Positions 33,447 through 41,891 of a DNA stretch of 47,958 nt are shown piece by piece. The DNA is taken from NCBI GenBank assembly GCA_902493275.1, contig CABUOQ010000012.1, forward strand, positions 1-47,958, read 5' to 3'. This stretch comes from an uncultured Bacillota bacterium (GTDB lineage: Bacteria > Bacillota_I > Bacilli_A > RFN20 > CAG-449). Numbering within the stretch: the stretch's first letter is position 1; every line of letters begins with the position of its first letter. The notes beneath the pieces were generated by a model, which was given only the letters and a program-made list of their open reading frames with translations, ran no database searches and was not told the origin of the DNA. The position numbers and the translations under genes were made by a program.

Positions 33447-36029
33447 TTAATCGTCATCATCGATATATGAGAACAATGATAATTGCTCATATTCAGGTTC
33501 ATTTTTCTCATCAGTTGCTGTTTCAACTTTCTTAATAATGACTGTTTTTAAACTATCATCAATTACTGATACGCTCTCTTTGGAAACATCGACAATTAAA
33601 TCATCGCTTCCAAAATTAAAGTTGCGCTTTAAGTATGATTCTAATGGCAAAGGTTTAGTTTCTTCTAGTTTCGCAATTGCTCGAATCTTATTTGCTAAAA
33701 GAACATTTACATGCATTTTATCAGCTTTTCGTGGGAATTTATACACTGCTAAACAATTATGTGGTTCGTATTTAAATGATTTATATAAAGCAATTTTTTG
33801 GCCTAAACGCGATGTACGTGTGATGCTTGAATAATCGACAAGTCTTCCACCTTGTTCTGCGGTTATGATTCCTAATTTACATACTTCTTTTGGATCAAAA
33901 GTCAATATTTGAATCACTGGATTAGTCAAAGTAATTCCTGTCATTGATTTTACTCCACCAGCTTTTAATGAAACAGCATTAACTTCACTTTCATTGAATA
34001 GTGACGCTTGGCCCAATGAATTTATAACTAAAATATCTGAATCACCTTTAGATATAGCTACTGAAACTAATTCATCATTGCCTGATAAATTAAAACATTT
34101 AGAAGTACGAGCTATTCTTTGAGTTTCAAATTCTTCAACTGCAGTACGTTTAATTTGTCCCATCTTAGACACTAAAACAATATTAGCGCCCTCTTTAAAG
34201 GTTGTTATAATCACTCCACCAATAATCTTTTCAGCATTTGATAATGAACCAATTTCATTGATGTGTTTGCCCTCTTCTTTCCATTTATTGTCAAACAATT
34301 TAAATATTGGTATCGATAAGAAATTGCCCATGCTGGTGAATAATAATAATGTATCAGTAGTAAAGCATTTACAAATGCCTCTAATTACATCCCCATCTTT
34401 TAGTCCTGGCAAAGAATCGCTTACGGAATTATATGAGCGAAGTGAAGTTCGCTTTAAATATCCATCTCGCGTAAAACAAACCATCGTCTCTTCTTTGGTG
34501 ACTAAATCTTTTAAATCAATCTTCAAATCTAAATCCCCTTCTTGGAAAGAAGTGCGTCGAGGATCATTAAATTTTTCTTTTATCGCCTTAAGATCACGAC
34601 AAATCAAGCGATTCATTCTCTCATCAGACGAAAGAAGTTCATTTAAATCCTTGATATCCTTTTTTAACTCTTCCGATTCATTGATTAAGGTTGTGACATC
34701 CGTGTTACTTAAACGATATAATTGAAGCATTAATAAGGCCTCAGCCTGTTTCTCACTGAAATCATAATTATTAATTAATCTATTTTTAGCATCTTGTTTA
34801 TCTTTAGAAGCACGGATTGTTTTAACCACTTCATCTAAAATTGATACAGCTTTTATTAAGCCCTCAACGATATGCAAACGCGCGCGATATTTCTTTAAAT
34901 CGAAGTTTGAACGACGAGTTATGATATCAATTTGATGCTCAATATAACAATCAATAGTTTGTAATAGTGATAAAGTGCTAGGTCGGAAATGATTGATAAC
35001 CAACATATTAAATTTAATTGTCGAAGTTAAAACACCCTTAGAGATAATATATTTTAAAGTCGATTCAATATCCGCTTCTTTTTTGACATCAATAACGATT
35101 CTTAAACCATCTTTATCGGTTTCATCACGCACCGCTAAAATGGCATCAATATTATTTTGCATCCTACATTTAGCGATATTTTGAACTAGAGCTGATTTTT
35201 CTACCCCATAAGGAATTTCACTTATTATAATTTGATTGACGGCTTTATCTTCTTCATTTATTGAAGTTTTACATAACACTCTTACTAAGCCTTTTCCTGT
35301 CTCATATATCTGTTTTAAATCTTGTGGATTAATAATGATACCACCTGTAGGAAAATCAGGTCCTTTTATAAATTGCATTAAATCATCACAAGTACAGCGT
35401 TTATGATTAATACGATAAATTATCGCATCGATAACTTCGCCTAGATTGTGTGGTGGAATATCAGTAGATGCACCAACAGCGACACCTGAAGAGCCATTAA
35501 CTAAAAGATTTGGAAATCTCGAAGGTAAGACAACTGGTTCCAATTCTTGATCATCGAAATTTAATTCCATATCACAAGTGTCTTTATTTAAATCCAAAAT
35601 CATTTGGTCAGCAATTTCTGAAAGTCGAGCTTCAGTATATCGATATGCAGCGGCACCGTCACCATCAATTGAACCATTATTTCCTTGGAAATCTAATAAA
35701 GGAATTCGCATTTTCCAGTCTTGAGAAAGACGTACCATAGCCTCATACACTGATGTATCACCATGTGGGTGAAATCTACCGATAACCGCGCCGACTGTTC
35801 TAGCACACTTTCTAGTTGGTTTATTGGAAAAATTATTTTCCAAATACATTGTATAGATGATTCTTCTTTGAACTGGTTTTAAACCATCGCGAACATCAGG
35901 AACTGCTCTTTCTTGTAAAACGTACTTAGAATATCTTCCGAAGCCATTTGATAACACGGAATCTATTTCATTTGGAATGATTATCTCATGGCTTTCGATT
36001 TCTTTTATAACTTCTTTTTTTCTAGCCAT
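33447..36029 (-). CDS. parC: DNA topoisomerase IV subunit A
   Basis: An 860-aa type IIA topoisomerase A subunit, more like ParC than GyrA (RYSKYVLQERAVPDVRDGLKPVQRR, MVRLSQDWKMR, LLDFQGNNGSIDGDGAAAYRYTEARLS). The DNA-cleaving residue is Tyr131. The quinolone-determining stretch reads HPHGDTSVYE (87-96), with Thr92 where Gram-positive ParC usually has Ser80. The C-terminal beta-pinwheel starts around residue 500. GGGAGG precedes the ATG. It unlinks replicated chromosomes with ParE, encoded 2 bp upstream. Confidence 0.93.
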   Translation of the reverse strand: MARKKEVIKEIESHEIIIPNEIDSVLSNGFGRYSKYVLQERAVPDVRDGLKPVQRRIIYTMYLENNFSNKPTRKCARTVGAVIGRFHPHGDTSVYEAMVRLSQDWKMRIPLLDFQGNNGSIDGDGAAAYRYTEARLSEIADQMILDLNKDTCDMELNFDDQELEPVVLPSRFPNLLVNGSSGVAVGASTDIPPHNLGEVIDAIIYRINHKRCTCDDLMQFIKGPDFPTGGIIINPQDLKQIYETGKGLVRVLCKTSINEEDKAVNQIIISEIPYGVEKSALVQNIAKCRMQNNIDAILAVRDETDKDGLRIVIDVKKEADIESTLKYIISKGVLTSTIKFNMLVINHFRPSTLSLLQTIDCYIEHQIDIITRRSNFDLKKYRARLHIVEGLIKAVSILDEVVKTIRASKDKQDAKNRLINNYDFSEKQAEALLMLQLYRLSNTDVTTLINESEELKKDIKDLNELLSSDERMNRLICRDLKAIKEKFNDPRRTSFQEGDLDLKIDLKDLVTKEETMVCFTRDGYLKRTSLRSYNSVSDSLPGLKDGDVIRGICKCFTTDTLLLFTSMGNFLSIPIFKLFDNKWKEEGKHINEIGSLSNAEKIIGGVIITTFKEGANIVLVSKMGQIKRTAVEEFETQRIARTSKCFNLSGNDELVSVAISKGDSDILVINSLGQASLFNESEVNAVSLKAGGVKSMTGITLTNPVIQILTFDPKEVCKLGIITAEQGGRLVDYSSITRTSRLGQKIALYKSFKYEPHNCLAVYKFPRKADKMHVNVLLANKIRAIAKLEETKPLPLESYLKRNFNFGSDDLIVDVSKESVSVIDDSLKTVIIKKVETATDEKNEPEYEQLSLFSYIDDDD

Positions 36030-36031
36030 AA

Positions 36032-37990
36032 TTATTCCTCCCTTCCTGGATTATTTTTAGCAATCGCAATAAAATCATTTTTATCCGAAAAATCAATGTT
36101 TTCATTTATCCATTTTTGTCTTCTTGAAGCATCTTTTCCCATAAATAAATCGATTTTATCGCCAGCTGATTCAATATCATTCATCGTAATTTGAATTAAT
36201 CTTCGACGACTAGGATCCATGGTTGTATCCCATAATTGATTAGCGTCCATTTCACCCAATCCTTTATATCTTGAAATGGTATATCCTGAGCCTATTTTCT
36301 TTCTTGCTTGTTCAAGATCAGCATCATTCCAACAGAATTCTTCAATCGTTTTTTTACCAATCATTTTATATACCCGATATAATGGTGGGCAAGCAACATA
36401 AATATGACCTTCTTCAATTAAAGGACGCATCTTTTTGTAAAAGAAATTTAAAAGTAAATTCTGAATATGCGAACCATCTGTATCAGCATCGGTCATGATA
36501 ATTATCTTATCATAATGTAAATTTTTAATATTGAAATCTTTTCCGGCACCAGTTCCAATAGTATATGTTAAAGTCGATAATTCCTCATTTTTCATAAATG
36601 CATCTTCAGCATCTGTGGATATATTTTTTGGTTTACCTCTTAAAGGAAGCAATCCTTGATAACGACGATCACGGCACTTCTTTGCTGAGCCACCAGCTGA
36701 ATCTCCCTCGACAATAAATAATTCACATTTATCATATTCTTTCGAGTTTGGAGGGACTAATTTACCAGAAAGTAATAATTGAGCTTTAGGATCATTAACT
36801 TTTATTCCACCTCTAACTTCTTCAGAAGCTTTACGAGCTTTGTTTCTTGCATTTGCCGCGATCATTATTTTATCAAGAATAGCTTTAGCATAAGTCTTAT
36901 TTTCCTTTAAGAAATAATACACTTTATCATATACGAAATTAGCAACTGGATTTTGAATAGATGCAGTTCCAAGTTTACCTTTTGTCTGTCCGATAAAATG
37001 CAATTCTTGCTCTTTTATCATGACGCTTAAAACAACACTTAATCCTTCACGAATATCATCTGGGTCAAGTTTTTGTCCTTTTTTAACTATTCCAGATTCT
37101 TCAGCATATTCATTAATAGCTTTATTAAAACCGATTCTAAAGCCACGAACATGCGTTCCTTCATCCGGTGTGAATACAGTATTAGCAAAGGAATAGCATT
37201 TTTCTTCATATACTTTGTCTAAATATTGAAATGAAAATTCAATTCGATTTCCATCAATTTCATCTTTAAAATCTAAGATTGGGGTTAAACCAGTTTTTCC
37301 TTCATTTTTTTTAGCTAAGAATTCGCTTATTCCTCTTTCATAGCAAAATTCATCTTTTTTATCTGTTCTTTCATCTATTAAAAATAAATGCACTCCCGGA
37401 AGTTGTGAAGCAGTATTATTCAAATGCTCTTTAAATAAATCATACCTCCATTCGATGTCAGTTAAGATACCTTTTTGAGGCATAAAAGAAATTAAAGTTC
37501 CACGCTTCGTAGTGTTTCCTACAATCTTTGGAGCAATCTTCTTCTTTCCTCCATCTTTATAACCCCCACGAACTTCTTTACCATCTTTATAAACTACGAT
37601 ATCTAGCCATTCAGCAAACGCATTTACGCATGCCGCGCCGACACCATGTAGTCCAGAAGATGTTTTATAGTTTTTATCAGTAAATTTTCCACCACCATGA
37701 ATGGTGCAAAATATAATATCGAATCCATCCTTTTTCTCTTTTGCGTTATAGTCATATGGTACTCCACGTCCTTCATCCCGAATGGATAATGATCCATCTT
37801 TATGAATTGTGACGGTAATATTTTTTCCAAATCCTGCGACTGCTTCATCTACTGCATTATCTAAGATTTCCCAAGCGAGATGGTGAGTTCCAAGATAATC
37901 AGTTGAACCGATGTACATTCCAGGTCGTGTAGTAATTGGCTCTAAATCATGTAAAATTGATAACGAGCTTGCACTATAATTATCAGCCAT
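36032..37990 (-). CDS. parE: DNA topoisomerase IV subunit B
   Basis: A 652-aa ATPase subunit of topoisomerase IV. The GHKL ATP site (EILDNAVDEAVAG, RDEGRGVP, GLHGVGAACVNAFAEW), the transducer Lys loop (HFIGQTKGKLG) and the TOPRIM segment (FIVEGDSAGGSAKKCRDRRY, DADTDGSHIQNLLL) are all present. The HLAWEILDNAVDEA and DGFDIIFCTIHGGGKF segments favour ParE over GyrB. AGAGGT precedes the ATG. It is transcribed divergently from plsY. Confidence 0.94.
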   Translation of the reverse strand: MADNYSASSLSILHDLEPITTRPGMYIGSTDYLGTHHLAWEILDNAVDEAVAGFGKNITVTIHKDGSLSIRDEGRGVPYDYNAKEKKDGFDIIFCTIHGGGKFTDKNYKTSSGLHGVGAACVNAFAEWLDIVVYKDGKEVRGGYKDGGKKKIAPKIVGNTTKRGTLISFMPQKGILTDIEWRYDLFKEHLNNTASQLPGVHLFLIDERTDKKDEFCYERGISEFLAKKNEGKTGLTPILDFKDEIDGNRIEFSFQYLDKVYEEKCYSFANTVFTPDEGTHVRGFRIGFNKAINEYAEESGIVKKGQKLDPDDIREGLSVVLSVMIKEQELHFIGQTKGKLGTASIQNPVANFVYDKVYYFLKENKTYAKAILDKIMIAANARNKARKASEEVRGGIKVNDPKAQLLLSGKLVPPNSKEYDKCELFIVEGDSAGGSAKKCRDRRYQGLLPLRGKPKNISTDAEDAFMKNEELSTLTYTIGTGAGKDFNIKNLHYDKIIIMTDADTDGSHIQNLLLNFFYKKMRPLIEEGHIYVACPPLYRVYKMIGKKTIEEFCWNDADLEQARKKIGSGYTISRYKGLGEMDANQLWDTTMDPSRRRLIQITMNDIESAGDKIDLFMGKDASRRQKWINENIDFSDKNDFIAIAKNNPGREE

Positions 37991-38045
37991 TTTTTTACCT
38001 CTTTTCCCTTTTTTAATTAATCTAACTTTTACTTTAATATTTCAT

Positions 38046-38065
38046 AAATATAATATATTATATTT
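38046..38065. promoter_or_regulatory. Palindromic bidirectional promoter between parE and plsY
   Basis: A perfect 20-bp palindrome contains TATAAT at 38049-38054 on the plus strand and the mirror TATAAT at 38062-38057 on the minus strand, in the divergent gap between parE and plsY. A shared, symmetric -10 region for both genes is plausible. The -35 regions are weak. Confidence 0.45.
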
Positions 38066-38104
38066 TTATGTTAATTTTAATAAAATTAAGGAGATTTTGA
38101 AAAA

Positions 38105-38785
38105 ATGGCAATATTTATCAGCGTATTATGCTCTTTAACGCTCGGTTATTTATTAGGTTCGATTTCTAATGGGGTACTAATTGGCAAAATATTCTATGGT
38201 ATAGATATTAGAGAAAAAGGTTCTCATAATGCCGGCGGCACAAATACTGGACGGGTTTTAGGAAAAAAAGCTGGATTAATGACCATAATCCTTGACGTTT
38301 TAAAAACCATAATCGCCGTTTGGTCGACACTATTTATCTGTCGAATAGAAGCGATTAATAATCTAATAGTTATCGATGCTTCTTATTATGCTTATATCGC
38401 CGGATTAGGCGCGGCGATTGGCCATACCTTTCCCATATTTTTTAAATTTAAAGGTGGAAAAGCTGTCGCGTGTTTAGGGGGAATTTGTATCGCTACCAAT
38501 TGGATTATCACTCTTATTGGATTGGTCATCTTCATGTTAGTATTGGTGATTTCAAAATATGTTTCTTTGAGCTCAATCGTCGGTTCAATCAGCATTGGAG
38601 TTCTCTCGTATATTCCTTTTGTTCGTCAATACGGAATGATATTTAAGATGAATGGCGATATGTATTTCTCGTTATTAATGACTTTCCTTGCCATATATGT
38701 AATTATTCGCCACTATAGCAATATCATTCGTTTATTTAACCATACGGAATCTAAGATTAAATGGTTGGGGAAAAATAATAATTAG
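38105..38785 (+). CDS. plsY: Acyl-phosphate glycerol-3-phosphate acyltransferase
   Basis: A 226-aa integral membrane enzyme that transfers an acyl group from acyl-phosphate to glycerol-3-phosphate, the first step of phospholipid synthesis in most Bacillota. The motifs GSISNGVLIGKIFYGIDIREKGSHNAGGTNTGR, HTFPIFFKFKGGKAVA and a C-terminal RHYSNIIRL are diagnostic, with about five to seven membrane helices. AAGGAG lies upstream at slightly long spacing. plsC at 7.3 kb encodes the next step. Confidence 0.94.
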   Translation: MAIFISVLCSLTLGYLLGSISNGVLIGKIFYGIDIREKGSHNAGGTNTGRVLGKKAGLMTIILDVLKTIIAVWSTLFICRIEAINNLIVIDASYYAYIAGLGAAIGHTFPIFFKFKGGKAVACLGGICIATNWIITLIGLVIFMLVLVISKYVSLSSIVGSISIGVLSYIPFVRQYGMIFKMNGDMYFSLLMTFLAIYVIIRHYSNIIRLFNHTESKIKWLGKNNN

Positions 38786-38825
38786 TAGTATATTAGTATT
38801 TAATTAGTATGTTTAAAGTATAAAT

Positions 38826-38861
38826 AAAAAACTTCATCAGTTTTAGTTGATGAAGTTTTTT
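38826..38861. terminator. Bidirectional terminator between plsY and yneF
   Basis: ACTTCATCA (38831-38839) pairs perfectly with TGATGAAGT (38848-38856) around an 8-nt loop; the stem is flanked by A residues on the left and T residues on the right, so it can stop transcription from both converging genes. Confidence 0.88.
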
Positions 38862-39103
38862 TACTTTTTTTCCTTTGGAGATTTTTTCTGGTTAGTCTTT
38901 CCAGATTGAATTCCCATTGATTTAAGCACTGCTTGAACACGTGCTTCCGATGGCTTTTGTCCCATCGATGCGAACATTGCCCTAATTTGTGATTCGCTGA
39001 TTGGTGGATGCTCTTTTAATTGTTTATTGAAGATATATCTTGTGATAAAGAATCCGGCAATAAGACCAATTACGAGTCCGATAAATATATATAATGCTGG
39101 CAT
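38861..39103 (-). CDS. yneF: YneF family (UPF0154) membrane protein
   Basis: An 80-aa protein with one N-terminal membrane helix (about residues 4-25, ending in ARG/LYS-containing FITRYIFNKQL) and the conserved cytoplasmic ISESQIRAMFASMGQKPSEARV motif of the YneF/UPF0154 family. Its function is unknown. GAGGTGA precedes the ATG. It ends at the bidirectional terminator. Confidence 0.9.
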   Translation of the reverse strand: MPALYIFIGLVIGLIAGFFITRYIFNKQLKEHPPISESQIRAMFASMGQKPSEARVQAVLKSMGIQSGKTNQKKSPKEKK

Positions 39104-39182
39104 ATTTTCACCTCATAAGTATATTATCTTAATTTTTTTTAAAATACAAGGTAAATTATACGATATTAATTTAAGTGTCTTA

Positions 39183-39716
39183 TTAAAAGCTAACAAAGTT
39201 TACAATTGGTCGATATGTTGATAGATCATCATGTTGATTTTCATTGAAATATTCTTTAAAACAATCAGCAATTTGCACGACTTTTATCAAGTCGTTTTCA
39301 CTTGTTAAAGTATTATCGAAAACTGTGACATAATAATTGCTATCCAATTTTTCAACAAAGCAATCATTAAAAGATAATTCATCTAATGATTTTTCTAGTC
39401 CAACTTCAGTTTTTTCAAGCAATTCTTCATAAGTCAATTTTTCACGCGCTTCTAATTTTTCTTCGTTTGAATATGTGCTACTGGCAAGAATCTCTATTTG
39501 AGCATTTTTTACTTCATCATGACGAGCTTTTCTATTTTCTTGTAAAACGGTAAAAAATAAATTCGAAGTATCACTTATAGATAGATCTTCACTTGAAGAA
39601 ATATGTTCATCTACCGGCTTAACCGTATTGGCTGAAGCTGGAATAACCACATAATAAATTGATAGCACTAATACTAGTGAAAATAATGATAAGAAACTGA
39701 TAACCTGTTTGTTCAT
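39183..39716 (-). CDS. spoIIIAH: SpoIIIAH-like sporulation channel protein
   Basis: A 177-aa protein with an N-terminal membrane anchor (MNKQVISFLSLFSLVLVLS, then IYYVVIP), a Ser/Asp-rich linker, a helix with NRKARHDEVKNAQIEILASS and a C-terminal YscJ/FliF-like ring-building domain (ECFVEK-type strand, YYVTVFDNTL, ENDLIKVVQIADCF). This matches SpoIIIAH, the mother-cell half of the SpoIIIA-SpoIIQ channel. I chose the ATG at 39716, behind GGGAGGGAC; an upstream in-frame ATG would add 12 residues. It sits just downstream of efp, as the spoIIIA operon does in Bacillus, but spoIIIAA-AG are absent. Slight doubt remains about family because only the fold-level pattern is strong. Confidence 0.8.
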   Translation of the reverse strand: MNKQVISFLSLFSLVLVLSIYYVVIPASANTVKPVDEHISSSEDLSISDTSNLFFTVLQENRKARHDEVKNAQIEILASSTYSNEEKLEAREKLTYEELLEKTEVGLEKSLDELSFNDCFVEKLDSNYYVTVFDNTLTSENDLIKVVQIADCFKEYFNENQHDDLSTYRPIVNFVSF

Positions 39717-39777
39717 AAAATGTCCCTCCCTTATAAAAATATTACTTCTCACACGTTTTAAGAACTATAATTAATAT

Positions 39778-39805
39778 ATTTTATTTGGAAAGATTTTTTT
39801 GTCAA
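39778..39805 (-). promoter_or_regulatory. spoIIIAH promoter
   Basis: On the minus strand a perfect TTGACA (39805-39800) and TAAAAT (39783-39778) are 16 bp apart, about 60 bp upstream of the start codon. This is a housekeeping-type promoter, whereas the spoIIIA operon of B. subtilis uses sigma-E. Confidence 0.55.
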
Positions 39806-39818
39806 AAAAAGGCTACTG

Positions 39819-39855
39819 AAAAAAAAACAATTAGTCATTTTTCGACTAATTGTTT
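39819..39855 (-). terminator. Terminator after efp
   Basis: A perfect 12-bp stem (AAACAATTAGTC at 39825-39836 with GACTAATTGTTT at 39844-39855) with a 7-nt loop is followed on the minus strand by a run of T residues (complement of 39827-39819). It separates efp from spoIIIAH. Confidence 0.9.
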
Positions 39856-39871
39856 CATTTAATAATCTTGT

Positions 39872-40429
39872 TTAAGCTCTTGAATCGTAGGCGCCAGTTT
39901 CAGTGAAAACCCAAATTGCGTCGCCTTTTTCCACAAATAAAGGAACACGAACTTTTAAACCTGTTTCACAATAAGCATCTTTCATAGCTTTATTAACAGT
40001 ATCACCTCTAACTGCTGGTTCACATTCAGTGATAGTTAAAGCTACTTTAGCTGGTAAGGTTATACCAAGCATTTCACCATCATAATCTAATACTTCAACT
40101 TCAGTTCCTTCTTTTAAGAAATTTAATTCCCATTTCAATGTATCTTTTGAAACTGAAACTTGCTCATAAGTATTATTATCCATGAAGCAAATTGCATCAC
40201 CCTCATCATATAAATAAGCCATTTTTTTCTTATCTAAATGAAGAATTTCAACTTTATCGCCACCGATAAATGACATATCAAGAACAGCACCTGTTCTTAA
40301 GTTCTTAGATTTAATTTTAACCTTCATTTTTGCCATCGCTGTTTTATTTAAATCGATTGCGATACATGAATAAATTTCGCCTTCCCATTCATATGCATTT
40401 CCTGGTCTGACTTCTGTTACGTTTACCAT
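39872..40429 (-). CDS. efp: Elongation factor P
   Basis: A 185-aa EF-P, which enters the E site to help ribosomes through polyproline stretches. KOW-like domain I and two OB domains are present, with RTGAVLDMSFIGGDKVE, the C-terminal signature-like VPLFVEKGDAIWVFTETGAYDSR and a YEQVSV segment. At the tip of the domain I loop the usual PGKG (Lys32/34, the modified residue) seems replaced by TAMA within LNKTAMAKMK, so the tip residue may be Met. AGGAGG precedes the ATG. It is the last gene of a small operon. Confidence 0.95.
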   Translation of the reverse strand: MVNVTEVRPGNAYEWEGEIYSCIAIDLNKTAMAKMKVKIKSKNLRTGAVLDMSFIGGDKVEILHLDKKKMAYLYDEGDAICFMDNNTYEQVSVSKDTLKWELNFLKEGTEVEVLDYDGEMLGITLPAKVALTITECEPAVRGDTVNKAMKDAYCETGLKVRVPLFVEKGDAIWVFTETGAYDSRA

Positions 40430-40437
40430 AATTCCTC

Positions 40438-40851
40438 CTAATGATTTCTTTTATATTCTAGCAAAGAATGATAATAAATTGAATAAAAAAATACATATGT
40501 TGAAAAAAAAGTTATCACTAATAGACATAAAACATTATTAATTTCTTGCATTTTAGTAATATTTAAAATCCAAATTAAACAAAAACTAAGAATTATTGTA
40601 TTAATTAACGCAATTATAAATAAATGAACCACTAGATTACGTTTAATCTTCAAGTGATTTAAAATGATTGTCATCAATATTAAAAATATAGAAATATACA
40701 TCGTGATAAAAAGAAAATTAAAAAAAGAATTATCACTTATCATAATATCTTTATATAACAAAAAATTAGTTAAATTGAAGATATAAAAAGTATAATTTCC
40801 AAGTAATATTATCAAATTAATGAATATGATAAGAAAGATATAATATACCAT
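40438..40851 (-). CDS. Four-helix membrane protein, unknown
   Basis: A 137-aa, very hydrophobic protein with four predicted transmembrane helices (about residues 3-25, 44-65, 73-97 and 104-125) and almost no soluble part. No family is recognised. It lies between the metallo-hydrolase gene and efp with gaps of 19 and 8 bp, so it is probably co-transcribed with efp. There is no clear ribosome-binding site. Confidence 0.6.
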   Translation of the reverse strand: MVYYIFLIIFINLIILLGNYTFYIFNLTNFLLYKDIMISDNSFFNFLFITMYISIFLILMTIILNHLKIKRNLVVHLFIIALINTIILSFCLIWILNITKMQEINNVLCLLVITFFSTYVFFYSIYYHSLLEYKRNH

Positions 40852-40870
40852 ACCATTATTATGAGAATTT

Positions 40871-41497
40871 TTATTTTAAATATACATTTTTAAGTAATAA
40901 TTCTTCACTTGAAATACTATCATCATGACCAAAATAAATTTCAAAGTGTCTTCCTGTTATTATCTTTTTAAATAATTTAAGTGATAATTCCATATCTATT
41001 TTGGAAGAAGTTGGCAAATCGCATCTTCCAATCCCTTGGCGAAAGACTAAATCACCAACAAAAATATTATCCGCGATTAAAATGATTACACTATCACTTG
41101 TATGCCCTGGAGTATGATATATTTTGAATTTAAAATCATCAACCGAAAAATCTCCATCACTTAGATTGTTAATTTTTAAATTATTAAAAAAGACTAGGTT
41201 ATCTGGTGTCATGTAATATGAGCAATTTATCCTTGTATCTAACAAAAATTTATCTTTGGTAAGATAAGAATATATTTTTGTCTCCGGAAACATTTTACTA
41301 ATAATATCTAATCCTCGAATGTGATCAAAATGTTTATGAGTCAATAAGATTGCATCTAATGAACTTAATGATTTTAATTTAAGGGCTAATTCATGATTAA
41401 AAAATCCTGGATCAATTAAAACACCATGACCATTTTCAATCAAAAGATACGTATTACAAGAAAAATATTGGATATTTTTTAAAGTTATAATTTCCAT
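40871..41497 (-). CDS. MBL-fold metallo-hydrolase
   Basis: A 208-aa metallo-beta-lactamase-fold hydrolase of the glyoxalase II-like type. Metal ligands are in LLTHKHFDHIRG (HxHxDH), TPGHTSDS, VGDLVFRQGIG and a final FGHDDS. Similar small MBL proteins (YqgX-like) are common in Bacillota; the substrate cannot be told from sequence. It follows the rpmG terminator, has no clear Shine-Dalgarno site, and leads into the membrane protein and efp. Confidence 0.88.
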   Translation of the reverse strand: MEIITLKNIQYFSCNTYLLIENGHGVLIDPGFFNHELALKLKSLSSLDAILLTHKHFDHIRGLDIISKMFPETKIYSYLTKDKFLLDTRINCSYYMTPDNLVFFNNLKINNLSDGDFSVDDFKFKIYHTPGHTSDSVIILIADNIFVGDLVFRQGIGRCDLPTSSKIDMELSLKLFKKIITGRHFEIYFGHDDSISSEELLLKNVYLK

Positions 41498-41504
41498 ATA
41501 ATAA

Positions 41505-41527
41505 TAAAAAAAGAGCGTAACGCTCTA
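41505..41527 (-). terminator. Terminator overlapping the rpmG stop codon
   Basis: AGAGCG (41512-41517) pairs with CGCTCT (41521-41526) around a TAA loop and is followed on the minus strand by T residues. The rpmG stop codon (41527-41525) lies in the 5' arm of the stem. Confidence 0.8.
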
Positions 41528-41677
41528 TTTCTTTTCCTTATGAACTGTTTTTTTATTGCATTTTGGGCAATATTTTTTTATTTGCATTCTATCAGGATGT
41601 GCTCTCTTATTCTTGGTTGAGATATAATTTTGATCTCCACATTCAGAGCATTGTAATATAATGTTATCACGAGCCAT
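41525..41677 (-). CDS. rpmG: 50S ribosomal protein L33
   Basis: A 50-aa L33 beginning MARDNIILQCSECGDQNY with the typical YISTKNKR...PDRMQIKKYCPKC body. Four cysteines (10, 13, 37, 40) form the zinc ribbon, so this is the zinc-containing (C+) form. GGAGGTG precedes the ATG, and an extended -10 promoter lies upstream. Many Bacillota carry a second, zinc-free L33 elsewhere; none is visible here. Confidence 0.96.
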   Translation of the reverse strand: MARDNIILQCSECGDQNYISTKNKRAHPDRMQIKKYCPKCNKKTVHKEKK

Positions 41678-41704
41678 TTGGACACCTCCAATTTCAACAT
41701 TGCT

Positions 41705-41713
41705 ATTTTAGCA
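41705..41713 (-). promoter_or_regulatory. rpmG promoter, extended -10
   Basis: On the minus strand TGC-TAAAAT (41713-41705) is an extended -10 element about 28 bp upstream of the rpmG ATG; no clear -35 box. Confidence 0.45.
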
Positions 41714-41841
41714 TAGAAGATATATAAAATCTATAACAAAATTTAATAAATTTACAAATTTATACTTATTTTTTATCACTCGATATCATCATTTAGCTAA
41801 AACTGCAATTCTTTATGATATTTTTTGTGTATTATCCTTTG

Positions 41842-41870
41842 TTAAACCTCTTAAAATGATTTAATATAAT
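41842..41870 (+). promoter_or_regulatory. ispG promoter
   Basis: TTAAAC (41842-41847) and a perfect TATAAT (41865-41870) are separated by 17 bp. The predicted start, about 41877, leaves a 15-nt leader with an AAGGT ribosome-binding site. Confidence 0.6.
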
Positions 41871-41891
41871 CATATATATAAGGTAATTATC

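Noticed and set aside
33447..36029. Quinolone resistance mutation in parC
   Set aside because: Thr92 stands where Ser80 is usual, but without relatives for comparison it may simply be the native residue; no resistance claim is justified.
33538..36498. Several plus-strand reading frames opposite parC and parE
   Set aside because: All are antisense shadows of strongly conserved topoisomerase IV domains, with no ribosome-binding sites.
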